Assembly (NCBI GenBank): GCA_028693975.1 | Contig: JAQUUF010000001.1 | Coordinates: forward strand, 1 to 28,230 | DNA: 28,230 nt | Source of the DNA: Acidaminococcaceae bacterium | Lineage (GTDB): Bacteria > Bacillota > Negativicutes > Acidaminococcales > Acidaminococcaceae | Direction of reading: 5' to 3' | Part shown: positions 1 through 7,199 of the stretch, piece by piece | How the letters are laid out: every line of letters begins with the position of its first letter | Position numbering within the stretch: position 1 is the first letter of the stretch | Program-made: the position numbers and the translations under genes | Notes under the pieces: generated by a model | The model's input: the letters and a program-made list of their open reading frames with translations, nothing else | Databases searched by the model: none | What the model was told of the DNA's origin: nothing

Positions 1-1
1 T

Positions 2-451
2 GGCAAGTTGATTCAGGGCAGTTCTTTTAGCGCAGGAGAGGTGGGCTATCAAAGAATTGATGGCGAGAGCACTTGGGAAGAGCAAGCTTCGGTTAGTGCT
101 TTGATAAAGAAAGTCGCTACGGCTAAACGGGTGCCGGTTGCTACCTTGGACGGCCGCCAGATTTTTCACTTGGCCAAGGCTGGCGATAAGGCGGTAGTGC
201 CAATTTTGCAAGACATGGTGGAGGCTTGGGCTGTAGGTATCGCCAATATCTGTTATATACTTAATCCAGATAGGGTGATTGTGGGCGGTGGTATTATGGC
301 TGAGCAAGCTTATTTAGAGCCTTTGTTGCGAGAAGCTTTAAAAGACAAACTAATTCCCTATGTGTATGACAAGACTCAAGTGGTTTTTAGCACTATGGGC
401 AGTAAAGCTATTTTAGCTGGGGCGCTGTATAATTTTTTGCAGAGGCATTAA
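2..451 (+). CDS. ROK-family sugar kinase/regulator, C-terminal part (partial)
   Basis: The reading frame is open from the left edge, so only the C-terminal part is present. The first visible residues, GKLIQGSSFSAGEVGY, match the ROK-family segment after the glycine-rich sugar/ATP region, where GxL..G....AGEIGH is usual. The second half carries the family's C-terminal region: a helix with WAVGIANICYILNPDRVIVGGGI, then a tail ending at a TAA. ROK proteins are cytoplasmic glucokinases, N-acetylmannosamine or fructose kinases, or transcriptional repressors when they have an N-terminal winged helix. That N-terminus is outside the window, so the substrate and the kinase/repressor choice cannot be settled. 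In the visible GEVGY stretch a Tyr stands where GH is common, which might point to a non-standard or regulatory ROK protein. No terminator of canonical strength follows. Confidence 0.85.
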   Translation, partial: GKLIQGSSFSAGEVGYQRIDGESTWEEQASVSALIKKVATAKRVPVATLDGRQIFHLAKAGDKAVVPILQDMVEAWAVGIANICYILNPDRVIVGGGIMAEQAYLEPLLREALKDKLIPYVYDKTQVVFSTMGSKAILAGALYNFLQRH

Positions 452-544
452 AGCATTAAAGAAATATTGTGTAGCGCAAAACAGCGTTTTTGCTATAGGG
501 TTGCTAGAGTATTCTGCAGTAGAAGTATGGGAGGTAAAAGGTTT

Positions 545-2023
545 ATGAAAAAGACATTGTTAGTGTTATGTTTATTATGTTTGATGTGGTCTGGAGGTGG
601 GGAGGCTGCGACTTTAACAGAAGCAACAGCTAAGCCTGTGACAACTACTGCTACAACTAAAACAGCTGAGGTGATATCTGCCTCGTCTACATCAACACAA
701 ACAACGGCGGAAACCAAGCAGGAGTTTAGATTGAAATATCGCCAAGCACGGATGATTGCTATGACTATGGCTGCCAGTAATGCTACTTATGAAGGTGGAA
801 TCAATACAGATGAATGGGCTTATATGCGTAAAAGAGGGTGGAAGTTTTTACCTTATGTGGGCACGGCCAATGGAGTAGAGTCACATTTTGTTATAGCGGC
901 TAATCACAGGAAGAATTATGCAATTCTGGCTTTTCGTGGTAGTCACAGTACCGCCGATTGGAAGCAAAATTTGACTTTGGGCCAAGTTAATTTTGGTGGG
1001 CACAGTCTAGCAGAGTTTCAAGCAATTGCTCAGGAGAAGGCGGGTCCTCCGACCACTCCTAAGATACATAGAGGGTTCAATAATTATGTTACTGCTGCCT
1101 TGGCTCTCCAAGAAGACATTGATGGTGACCACGTAGCAGATGATATTGTGAGCAAGTTAAAAGCTAAACCAAATTTCAAACTCTATATAACAGGTCATAG
1201 CCTTGGCGGTGCAGCAGCGATTATTTATGCAGAACGCTTAGTAGCTCTAGGGGTGAACAAAGAGCAGGTGCCTGTTATTAGCTTCGGGGCACCAGCTGTG
1301 GGCAATGAAGCGTTTATTAAGGAGTACGGTGATAAGATTAATTTGTTGCGGGTAGAGACTACAATGGACCCTATACCTTTCGGTCTTAAGCTGTGGGGTG
1401 GCAAATACCATCTTTTTGGCGAGGAATTTAAATTCCACGTGTCACGCAAATATACGGATAATTTCCACGATTCTGCTTTCTATATGGACTATGCCCTCCG
1501 CAACTATTATGATGTGCAGGACGAGGGTTTACGTTTAGGATATTTGTCTACATGGCCAACCAAAAAAGTTACGTTGGGAAGGCCACTGGTAGCTGTGGTT
1601 ATGCTTAATAATCCTAAGCAGACAAATGACCAGTATACTCCTGATATTCAAAGATTGGTTTTGGACGAATATCGTAGCTTTCTCCCTAGCTATGTAGTGC
1701 TTGATATTAAAGTAACTGCTGATACTTGGGAAGGAGCTAACTTACAACAATGTTTTGAGAAAGCAAAAGAGGCTGGAGCAGAATACTTGCTGCTAGCCGA
1801 TATCGGCAGAAAGAGAGTGGGTAAGTCTGCAAGCTGGTATGTTAAAATGAGCCAGACGGTGTTCCAGGTGTCGCAACGAAATGTAGTGTCAATGCAGACT
1901 TCAAGCGATAGGGTGAGACTGATGCATGGTGTTACTCAAGCAGCTTTGACTGATCTTAATAGTTGCCGTAAGGAGCTCCGAGAAAAATTGCCTTTTATTG
2001 AGTACAATGCGTATATAGAATGA
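545..2023 (+). CDS. Secreted class 3 lipase-like alpha/beta hydrolase with extra C-terminal domain
   Basis: Predicted 492-residue exported hydrolase. I start it at ATG 545, preceded by GGGAGGTAAAAGG; the frame is open further upstream but without a signal peptide or ribosome site there. Residues 1-22 form a signal peptide (MKK, hydrophobic core, GEA-A cleavage site) with no convincing lipobox. Residues about 23-62 are a Thr/Ala/Ser-rich linker. The catalytic domain follows: FRGSHSTADW near the oxyanion region, the nucleophile elbow GHSLGG with Ser about residue 219, a DPIPFG aspartate and a downstream His (HVS or NFHDSAF) in the order Ser-Asp-His expected of the Lipase_3 family (PF01764). The last about 150 residues (from roughly 340) are not part of the lipase fold and I do not recognise them. 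The substrate is unknown; lipid or ester hydrolysis outside the cytoplasm is inferred. It ends at a shared terminator. Confidence 0.85.
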   Translation: MKKTLLVLCLLCLMWSGGGEAATLTEATAKPVTTTATTKTAEVISASSTSTQTTAETKQEFRLKYRQARMIAMTMAASNATYEGGINTDEWAYMRKRGWKFLPYVGTANGVESHFVIAANHRKNYAILAFRGSHSTADWKQNLTLGQVNFGGHSLAEFQAIAQEKAGPPTTPKIHRGFNNYVTAALALQEDIDGDHVADDIVSKLKAKPNFKLYITGHSLGGAAAIIYAERLVALGVNKEQVPVISFGAPAVGNEAFIKEYGDKINLLRVETTMDPIPFGLKLWGGKYHLFGEEFKFHVSRKYTDNFHDSAFYMDYALRNYYDVQDEGLRLGYLSTWPTKKVTLGRPLVAVVMLNNPKQTNDQYTPDIQRLVLDEYRSFLPSYVVLDIKVTADTWEGANLQQCFEKAKEAGAEYLLLADIGRKRVGKSASWYVKMSQTVFQVSQRNVVSMQTSSDRVRLMHGVTQAALTDLNSCRKELREKLPFIEYNAYIE

Positions 2024-2024
2024 T

Positions 2025-2067
2025 AAAAAAGCAGGTACAAGTTAATTTAAACTTGTACCTGCTTTTA
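2025..2067. terminator. Bidirectional intrinsic terminator
   Basis: A perfect 13-bp inverted repeat (2031-2043 with 2050-2062, arm GCAGGTACAAGTT) with a 6-nt AT-rich loop. It has six A's on the left and four T's on the right, so it can terminate the rightward lipase transcript and the leftward DUF1858 transcript. Confidence 0.9.
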
Positions 2068-2081
2068 CTTTGTGTAGTTAA

Positions 2082-2282
2082 CTATTCGCCAATCTTTTTG
2101 TTGAGGTCAGCTATCAAAGCATCAACGTCCAAACCATGAGCTTGAGCTCCCTGACCAATGGTCTCAAAATGAGCAGCCATGCAACCTACACAGCCCAAAC
2201 CATACTCTTGGAAAACTTCCAAAATTTCTGGATGTTCTTGTACGGCATCAATGATGCCGGAGTCTTTGGTAATCTTTGCCAT
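2082..2282 (-). CDS. DUF1858 redox-disulfide domain protein
   Basis: A 66-residue stand-alone DUF1858 protein, also called hybrid-cluster-associated redox disulfide domain. The start ATG at 2282-2280 (reading leftwards) is preceded by GGAGG (2296-2292) at 9-nt spacing; an in-frame TTG two codons upstream lies too close to that site. The pattern fits the family: an N-terminal TKDSGIIDAV segment, PEILEVFQEYGLGC, then a C31-V-G-C34 pair followed by AAHFETIGQGAQAHGLD and a helical end. The CxxC pair sits where the family's proposed redox disulfide lies. These small proteins occur widely in anaerobes, sometimes fused to or near hybrid cluster proteins, but no such partner is present here and the biochemical role is unproven. 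It is monocistronic, between its own promoter and the shared terminator. Confidence 0.85.
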   Translation of the reverse strand: MAKITKDSGIIDAVQEHPEILEVFQEYGLGCVGCMAAHFETIGQGAQAHGLDVDALIADLNKKIGE

Positions 2283-2332
2283 TATCAATTTCCTCCACTT
2301 ATTTTTATTTAATACTAACTTCCTAGGGATTA

Positions 2333-2341
2333 ATTATAACA
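2333..2341 (-). promoter_or_regulatory. Extended -10 promoter for DUF1858 gene
   Basis: On the minus strand the sequence reads TGTGTTATAAT, a perfect -10 hexamer (2338-2333) with a TGn extension. The -35 is poor, as often for extended -10 promoters. It lies about 50 nt upstream of the DUF1858 start. Confidence 0.6.
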
Positions 2342-2397
2342 CACTTTAACGAAAATAAAAAATATTTTGTTTTTCTTCTTAATTATAGATAAAATCC

Positions 2398-2426
2398 TTG
2401 TTTTTTACTAAATATAAGTTTATAAT
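2398..2426 (+). promoter_or_regulatory. dcw cluster (mraZ) promoter
   Basis: TTGTTT (2398-2403), a 17-nt spacer and a perfect TATAAT (2421-2426). Transcription should begin near 2433, inside the MraZ repeat array just downstream, which suits autorepression of the cluster. Confidence 0.8.
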
Positions 2427-2450
2427 GGGGAAAAGTGGTGAAAAGTGGAG
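2426..2450 (+). promoter_or_regulatory. MraZ operator (three 10-bp direct repeats)
   Basis: TGG triplets recur at exactly 10-bp intervals: TGGGG at 2426, then AAAAGTGGTG (2431-2440) and AAAAGTGGAG (2441-2450). Published MraZ sites are tandem TGGG-type or, in Mollicutes, AAAGTG-type boxes with this spacing upstream of mraZ. The array touches the -10 element and covers the expected start of transcription. Confidence 0.8.
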
Positions 2451-2473
2451 AAATAGAGGTAGGTGTAGTTGGC

Positions 2474-2905
2474 ATGTTAATGGGTGAATTTCAACATAAA
2501 ATTGATGCAAAAGGGCGACTTTTTATGCCAGCGAAACTACGTGAAGGACTAGGATCTGACTTTATCATTACCAAAGGTTTGGATAAATGTTTGTCTGTTT
2601 ATTCCCAGACAGAGTGGGAGAAGCTTTTGGCAAAATTTGCTGCGGCTCCCAAGTCCAAGCAAAGTGTGAGACAAGTATCCAGATTCTTATTTGGTAATGC
2701 TTGCCAAGCAGAAGTAGATAAGCAAGGAAGAATATTGTTGCCGGCTGCTCTGCGTGAGCACGCTGGGTTGAATAAAGAAGTCGTTATCGTCGGCGTTGGC
2801 ACTACTGCTGAAATCTGGGATAGTGAGGCTTGGCATGATTACAACGCTGAAGTAAGCAAAGATGTTACCGACATAGTAGAACAGTTGGTGGACTTGGGCA
2901 TTTAA
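2474..2905 (+). CDS. mraZ: Transcriptional regulator MraZ
   Basis: A 143-residue MraZ, the same length as the B. subtilis protein. I chose ATG 2474 (MLMGEFQHKID) because it aligns with the B. subtilis-type start MFMGEYQHTID; the frame is open upstream to a GTG at 2435, but that lies inside the operator. Two SpoVT/AbrB-like half-domains are visible, each with the family's DxxxR signature: DAKGR at residues 11-15 and DKQGR in the second half, each followed by an (L/F)xPAxLRE segment. MraZ is a ring-forming DNA-binding protein that represses its own dcw operon. It is the first gene of the cluster, with its operator directly upstream and rsmH 24 nt downstream. Confidence 0.95.
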   Translation: MLMGEFQHKIDAKGRLFMPAKLREGLGSDFIITKGLDKCLSVYSQTEWEKLLAKFAAAPKSKQSVRQVSRFLFGNACQAEVDKQGRILLPAALREHAGLNKEVVIVGVGTTAEIWDSEAWHDYNAEVSKDVTDIVEQLVDLGI

Positions 2906-2929
2906 AACTTTTACGGACAGGTGATAAAA

Positions 2930-3859
2930 ATGGAATTTGTTCATAAGAGCGTGATGCTGACTGAAAGCATTGACTGGATGATAACTGATCGGGACGGTAC
3001 ATATATGGACTGTACAATGGGGGGAGCTGGACACTCACTTGCTTTTGCTCAGCTCCTTGCACCCACTGCGACATTGATTGGCATAGATCAAGATGCTGAT
3101 GCTATTGCTGCTGCTACTGACAAGCTACAGGCGGCACCTTGCCAAGTACAAATACGCCGAGCCAATTTTAAAAATTTTGACCAGGTGCTGGATGAACTGG
3201 GCATTGAAAAGTTAACAGGCATCTTTTTTGATTTAGGAGTATCTTCCTACCAGTTAGATACACCTGAGAGAGGCTTTTCTTATATGCATGATGGGCCACT
3301 GGATATGAGAATGGATAAAAGGCAAAAGTTGGATGCAGCCTATGTGGTCAATCATTACAAAGAAGAAGCTTTGGCCGATGTTATTTATCGTTATGGTGAA
3401 GAGCGCTGGAGCAAGAGAATTGCGCAGTTTATCGTAGCCGCCCGACAGGAAAAACAGTTGGTTACCACTGGAGAATTGGTAGATGTTATAAAAAAAGCAA
3501 TTCCTAAGGGAGCCAGGCAGAATGGTCCTCATCCAGCTAAGCGTACTTTTCAGGCATTGCGTATTGAAGTTAATAGTGAATTAAGTATTTTAGCCGACGT
3601 TGTTACCAGAGCTGTAGATAGATTGGCAATAGGTGGACGTATCGGTGTTATAACCTTCCATTCGTTGGAGGACAGAATTGTGAAACAAACTTTGGCCCAA
3701 CTAGCCAAAGGCTGCATTTGTCCACCAGAATTACCGGTGTGCGTTTGCGGCAAAAAACCTAAAATCAAGAAGGCTATTTCCATTAAGCCTTCCGCTGAAG
3801 AAGTAGAAAAAAATCCGCGCTCTCGCAGTGCAAGATTACGAGGCGGCATCAGAATATAA
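2930..3859 (+). CDS. rsmH: 16S rRNA (cytosine(1402)-N4)-methyltransferase RsmH
   Basis: A 309-residue SAM-dependent methyltransferase (also MraW) that N4-methylates C1402 in the 16S rRNA decoding site. Start ATG 2930 (MEFVHKSVML) has AGGTG at 6-nt spacing; the in-frame GTG at 2921 overlaps that site. Visible motifs: the SAM-binding loop DCTMGGAGHS (residues 27-36), GIDQDADAI, FDLGVSSYQLD with ERGFSY, LDMRMD, the HPAKRTFQALRIEVN signature and VITFHSLEDRIVK, with a Cys-bearing C-terminal stretch and a basic end. The length agrees with B. subtilis RsmH (311). Its TAA overlaps a possible ATG for ftsL (TAATG). Confidence 0.97.
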   Translation: MEFVHKSVMLTESIDWMITDRDGTYMDCTMGGAGHSLAFAQLLAPTATLIGIDQDADAIAAATDKLQAAPCQVQIRRANFKNFDQVLDELGIEKLTGIFFDLGVSSYQLDTPERGFSYMHDGPLDMRMDKRQKLDAAYVVNHYKEEALADVIYRYGEERWSKRIAQFIVAARQEKQLVTTGELVDVIKKAIPKGARQNGPHPAKRTFQALRIEVNSELSILADVVTRAVDRLAIGGRIGVITFHSLEDRIVKQTLAQLAKGCICPPELPVCVCGKKPKIKKAISIKPSAEEVEKNPRSRSARLRGGIRI

Positions 3860-3876
3860 TGGAAGGGGGAACTGAA

Positions 3877-4284
3877 GTGCTGGCAAGGAAATATGATTAT
3901 TACGAAGCATGGGAAGAGGAAAGAGTATTCAGCAAAAATAAAAGAAAGATTGCTGTTGAAAATAAAAAAGAAGCGAGTACAACTAATGCCAGAACAGTTT
4001 TTGTGGTCGTTGCTGTGGGGATTGCCTGCTATTTGTGTGGCGTAGTACTTGGTTCGGCCTATTTTAGAGGTTGCAATGCTTTGGTAGCCCTGAAGATTCA
4101 AGAAGAAGACCTGTTGGCTAAGAACGAGGCCTTGCAGATAGATGTAGACAAACTAAGAAATCCCGCGAGAATTACTGACATCGCCTCTAGACAATTGGGG
4201 ATGAGTACTGCCCGCAACAATATATATGTACAGGCCGACAGCAATAAAATTGCTTACGATGGCTATGCTTACGCTAAAAAATAG
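3877..4284 (+). CDS. ftsL: Cell division protein FtsL
   Basis: A 135-residue bitopic membrane protein. The layout is FtsL-like: a charged cytoplasmic N-terminus, one transmembrane helix at about residues 40-62, then a leucine-rich coiled coil (about 70-105) ending RNPARITDIASRQLGM, a typical FtsL/DivIC ending. FtsL joins FtsQ and FtsB/DivIC to regulate septal synthesis by FtsW-FtsI. I prefer GTG 3877, which has GGAAGGGGGA at good spacing; ATG 3859, overlapping the rsmH stop, would add six residues. Position after rsmH supports the call, since sequence conservation is low. Unusually, the next gene is not a penicillin-binding protein but murE, with an intrinsic terminator between. Confidence 0.88.
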   Translation: MLARKYDYYEAWEEERVFSKNKRKIAVENKKEASTTNARTVFVVVAVGIACYLCGVVLGSAYFRGCNALVALKIQEEDLLAKNEALQIDVDKLRNPARITDIASRQLGMSTARNNIYVQADSNKIAYDGYAYAKK

Positions 4285-4285
4285 A

Positions 4286-4312
4286 GGCAGCCACTTTTGG
4301 CTGCCTTTTTTT
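4286..4312 (+). terminator. Intrinsic terminator inside the dcw cluster
   Basis: GGCAGCCA (4286-4293) pairs with TGGCTGCC (4298-4305) across a 4-nt loop, followed by seven T's. It begins two bases after the ftsL stop and precedes the murE ribosome site. A strong terminator here would make the downstream genes depend on readthrough or on a promoter I could not identify. Confidence 0.88.
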
Positions 4313-4323
4313 GGAGGGGAATC

Positions 4324-5805
4324 ATGGAAAAACAACTAACAGAATTACTGAAATTAATACCTAAGGCTAAGGTAAGAGGCACTACAGATAAGCTACTTAC
4401 TGACTTAACCACAGATTCGAGAACTGTGGTTGCTGGCAGCTTGTTTATTTGTGTCAAGGGAGTTCATGTAGACGGTCACAAATATATTGACAAGGCCTAT
4501 GCTGCCGGAGCCCGTTGCGTTATCGTGGAAGAGAATGTTAAAGTCCCGGATGATATGACGGTGATTAAGGTGCCAGACGCTCACGCAGCTATGATAGCTA
4601 TTGCTCCTTGGTTCTATGACTATCCGGGCAAAAAAATGCGTATGTTGGGAATTACGGGTACTAATGGCAAGACTACTACAACCAATATTGTGAGACTGAT
4701 TTTACGTAAGGCCGGTTTTAAAGTGGGATTAATTGGTACTATTAACATTATGATAGAAGATGAGATAGAGATATCTCACAATACTACACCTGATGTAGTG
4801 GATCTGCAAAAAATACTCTATCGTATGGAGCAGGCAGGATGCCAGTACGTAGTCATGGAGGTTTCTTCTCATGCGTTAGCCCTCAATAGAGTGGCTGGTT
4901 GTGAGTATGATGTGGCCGCGCTGACGAATATTACACAAGACCATTTGGATTTCCATGGTACATTTGAGAATTATCGTGAAGCTAAGGCCTTGCTTTTTAC
5001 GCATTTGCACGAAGGTGAAAAAACAAATAAATGTGCTATTTTTAACATGGATGACTATAGTTCGGCCATTATCAAAGCTAGGACCAAGACGCCGATTATC
5101 ACCTATGGTAAAACTCCAAGTAATGATATATATCCGTTAGATTTTGAAGTGGCTGCCAAGCATATGCATCTGAAACTACATACACCGGTAGGCGAAATGG
5201 ATATGCTGCTGCATATTACCGGTGAATTTAATGTCTATAATGTAATGACAGCTGTGGCTGTTTGCTTAGCAGAAAAAATTAGTAAAGATATTATTGTCAG
5301 TGTGCTTGACGGTTTCACTGGTGTTCCTGGTCGGTTCCAATTAGTGGAAGCAGGGCAACCATACACGGTTATCGTTGATTATGCTCATACTCCGGACGGA
5401 TTAGATAATGTTCTCAAAACAGCTAGGGAAATAACCAAAGGCAAATTGTGGGCAGTATTTGGTTGCGGTGGAGATAGAGATAACAAGAAGAGACCAATAA
5501 TGGGACGTATAGCCTTGGAGCTGGCTGATAATTTGGTGGTTACTTCAGATAATCCTCGCAGTGAAGATCCAGAGCTAATTATTAAGGATATAGAAAAAGG
5601 TCTGGCCGGTGCGCCTAGTCAAAAGCAAATTGTAAAAATAACAGATAGGCATGAAGCTATTGAGTTCGCTATGGAACATGCAGCTGCCGACGATGTTATT
5701 TTAATTGCGGGCAAGGGACATGAGAATTACCAGATATTAAAAGATAAAACCATTCATTTTGATGATTGTGAAGTAGTCCGCGACTACTGGAAGGATAGAA
5801 AATAA
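4324..5805 (+). CDS. murE: UDP-MurNAc-L-Ala-D-Glu:meso-2,6-diaminopimelate ligase MurE
   Basis: A 493-residue cytoplasmic Mur ligase adding the third stem-peptide residue. Start ATG 4324 follows GGAGGGG. It has the N-terminal UDP-MurNAc domain with LTTDSRTV and GSLFICVKG, the ATP loop GTNGKTTTT (from residue 112), NITQDHLDFHG in the central domain, then VDYAHTPDGL and GCGGDRDNKKRP. The substrate motif DNPR at residues 409-412 (DNPRSEDP) marks the meso-diaminopimelate type rather than lysine-adding enzymes. This predicts a DAP-type peptidoglycan. It is followed by murF after 2 nt and preceded by the terminator that separates it from ftsL. Confidence 0.97.
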   Translation: MEKQLTELLKLIPKAKVRGTTDKLLTDLTTDSRTVVAGSLFICVKGVHVDGHKYIDKAYAAGARCVIVEENVKVPDDMTVIKVPDAHAAMIAIAPWFYDYPGKKMRMLGITGTNGKTTTTNIVRLILRKAGFKVGLIGTINIMIEDEIEISHNTTPDVVDLQKILYRMEQAGCQYVVMEVSSHALALNRVAGCEYDVAALTNITQDHLDFHGTFENYREAKALLFTHLHEGEKTNKCAIFNMDDYSSAIIKARTKTPIITYGKTPSNDIYPLDFEVAAKHMHLKLHTPVGEMDMLLHITGEFNVYNVMTAVAVCLAEKISKDIIVSVLDGFTGVPGRFQLVEAGQPYTVIVDYAHTPDGLDNVLKTAREITKGKLWAVFGCGGDRDNKKRPIMGRIALELADNLVVTSDNPRSEDPELIIKDIEKGLAGAPSQKQIVKITDRHEAIEFAMEHAAADDVILIAGKGHENYQILKDKTIHFDDCEVVRDYWKDRK

Positions 5806-5807
5806 TT

Positions 5808-7172
5808 ATGTTTACCTTGAGCCAAGTGCTTGCTGCCACAGCAGGACAGACACAATTACAGGGAGAAATAGCCTTTACCGGTATAACCACAGATTCTCGC
5901 AATGTTAAACCGGGGGAGTTATTTGTGGCTCTCCAAGGAGAGAAGTTCGATGGACATGCTTATTGTGCCAGGGCTTTGGCGCAGGGAGCGGTAGCAGTTT
6001 TGGTGTCTGCAATAGCACCGGGGTATACAGCGAAAGCAATTGTGGTAAAGGATACGCTCTGGGCTTATCAACAAATTGCTAAGGCCTATCGTTTGGCTCA
6101 TAAAAACATTAAGGTTGTGGCTATTACCGGTTCCAATGGTAAAACTTCAACCAAAGATTTGATTGCTGCTTGTCTGGAGAAAAAATACAAGGTTATCAAA
6201 ACGCAGGCTAATTTCAACAATGAGATTGGCTTACCCAAGACACTGCTCAGCATTCAAGAAGATACAGAGATAGCTGTAGTGGAGATGGGTATGCGAGGAT
6301 TTGGGCAAATCAAAGCTTTGAAGGATTTGGCTCAGCCGGATATTGTGGTTATAACCAACGTAGGAGAGACTCATATGGAGCTTTTGGGCAGTATGGCTAA
6401 TATAGCCAAGGCTAAAAGTGAAATATTGGAGAATTTGACAGCAAATAACATCGCAGTACTTAATGGCGATGATTTTTATATTGCTAAGATGAAAACTGCT
6501 GCAAAGACTGTAACATATGGTATAATAAAGGACAATGTTGTCCAAGGTGGTAATATCAATGTGACCGGTCAGGGCACTACTTTTTCCTATGTTAATAGAA
6601 TTAATGGCAAGAATTTTACTGTTCAGATGCCCCTAGTGGGGGAGCACAACGTAATGAATGCTTTGGCAGCTATCAGTGTGGCTGAGGTTTTACAAGTCCC
6701 GGACCAAACTATTGTAGAAGCATTAGCTCATGCTCACTTGACGGAAAAGCGTCAAGAGGTTAAGCGTTATGGTACAGTGACTGCCATTAATGATGCCTAT
6801 AATGCTTCCCCTGCTTCTATGACTAGTGCCTTGAAAACTCTGCAACAATTGGCTTTGAGTAAGAATTCCGGGCGCGAAGTAGCGGTGCTGGCAGATATGC
6901 TGGAATTGGGTGCAATCTCTAAAGAAGCGCATACCAAAGTAGGACAACAGGCAGCGCACTATGGTGTGAAGTTGCTTCTAACCTATGGTCAAGAGGCACG
7001 TTATATTTATGAAGCGGCTAGGGGATTGGGCGTCGAAGCCTATTATCTCAATAATAAAGAAGAAGCGGCCGTTTGCCTGCGTCAACACCTTGAGGAAGGG
7101 GACACTATATTGTTCAAAGGGTCTCATTCTATGGAAGTTGATCGTGTGCTGGAATTGGCTTTGGGAAAATAA
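5808..7172 (+). CDS. murF: UDP-MurNAc-tripeptide:D-Ala-D-Ala ligase MurF
   Basis: A 454-residue Mur ligase adding the D-Ala-D-Ala dipeptide to complete the UDP-MurNAc-pentapeptide. Start ATG 5808 lies 2 nt after the murE stop; GGAAGGA about 12 nt upstream is a rather distant ribosome site. Domains in order: N-terminal UDP-binding region with GITTDSRNVKPGELFVAL, P-loop GSNGKTSTK from residue 108, the MGMRGFGQIK and ITNVGETHMELLGS segments, and the C-terminal domain with INDAYNASPASM. It works directly with the Ddl domain encoded further along the cluster, which supplies D-Ala-D-Ala. Confidence 0.97.
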   Translation: MFTLSQVLAATAGQTQLQGEIAFTGITTDSRNVKPGELFVALQGEKFDGHAYCARALAQGAVAVLVSAIAPGYTAKAIVVKDTLWAYQQIAKAYRLAHKNIKVVAITGSNGKTSTKDLIAACLEKKYKVIKTQANFNNEIGLPKTLLSIQEDTEIAVVEMGMRGFGQIKALKDLAQPDIVVITNVGETHMELLGSMANIAKAKSEILENLTANNIAVLNGDDFYIAKMKTAAKTVTYGIIKDNVVQGGNINVTGQGTTFSYVNRINGKNFTVQMPLVGEHNVMNALAAISVAEVLQVPDQTIVEALAHAHLTEKRQEVKRYGTVTAINDAYNASPASMTSALKTLQQLALSKNSGREVAVLADMLELGAISKEAHTKVGQQAAHYGVKLLLTYGQEARYIYEAARGLGVEAYYLNNKEEAAVCLRQHLEEGDTILFKGSHSMEVDRVLELALGK

Positions 7173-7199
7173 TTTTGAAGTGAAGAAAGAAGTGAAAGA

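Noticed and set aside
473..500. Imperfect hairpin (GCAAAAC / GTTTTTGC) and TGCTATAGG between the ROK gene and the lipase
   Set aside because: The stem has a bulge and no T-run after it, and the -10-like hexamer matches poorly with no paired -35. It supports neither a terminator nor a promoter well enough to list.
2435..2473. Upstream in-frame GTG start for mraZ
   Set aside because: It lies in the MraZ operator near the expected transcription start, so the mRNA would have almost no leader, and the extra residues are not part of the MraZ family.
3550..4101. Long minus-strand reading frame opposite rsmH/ftsL (183 codons)
   Set aside because: It mirrors well-identified genes on the plus strand, has no ribosome site and no recognisable domain; likewise other long antisense frames, for example opposite ftsZ at 15491-15928.
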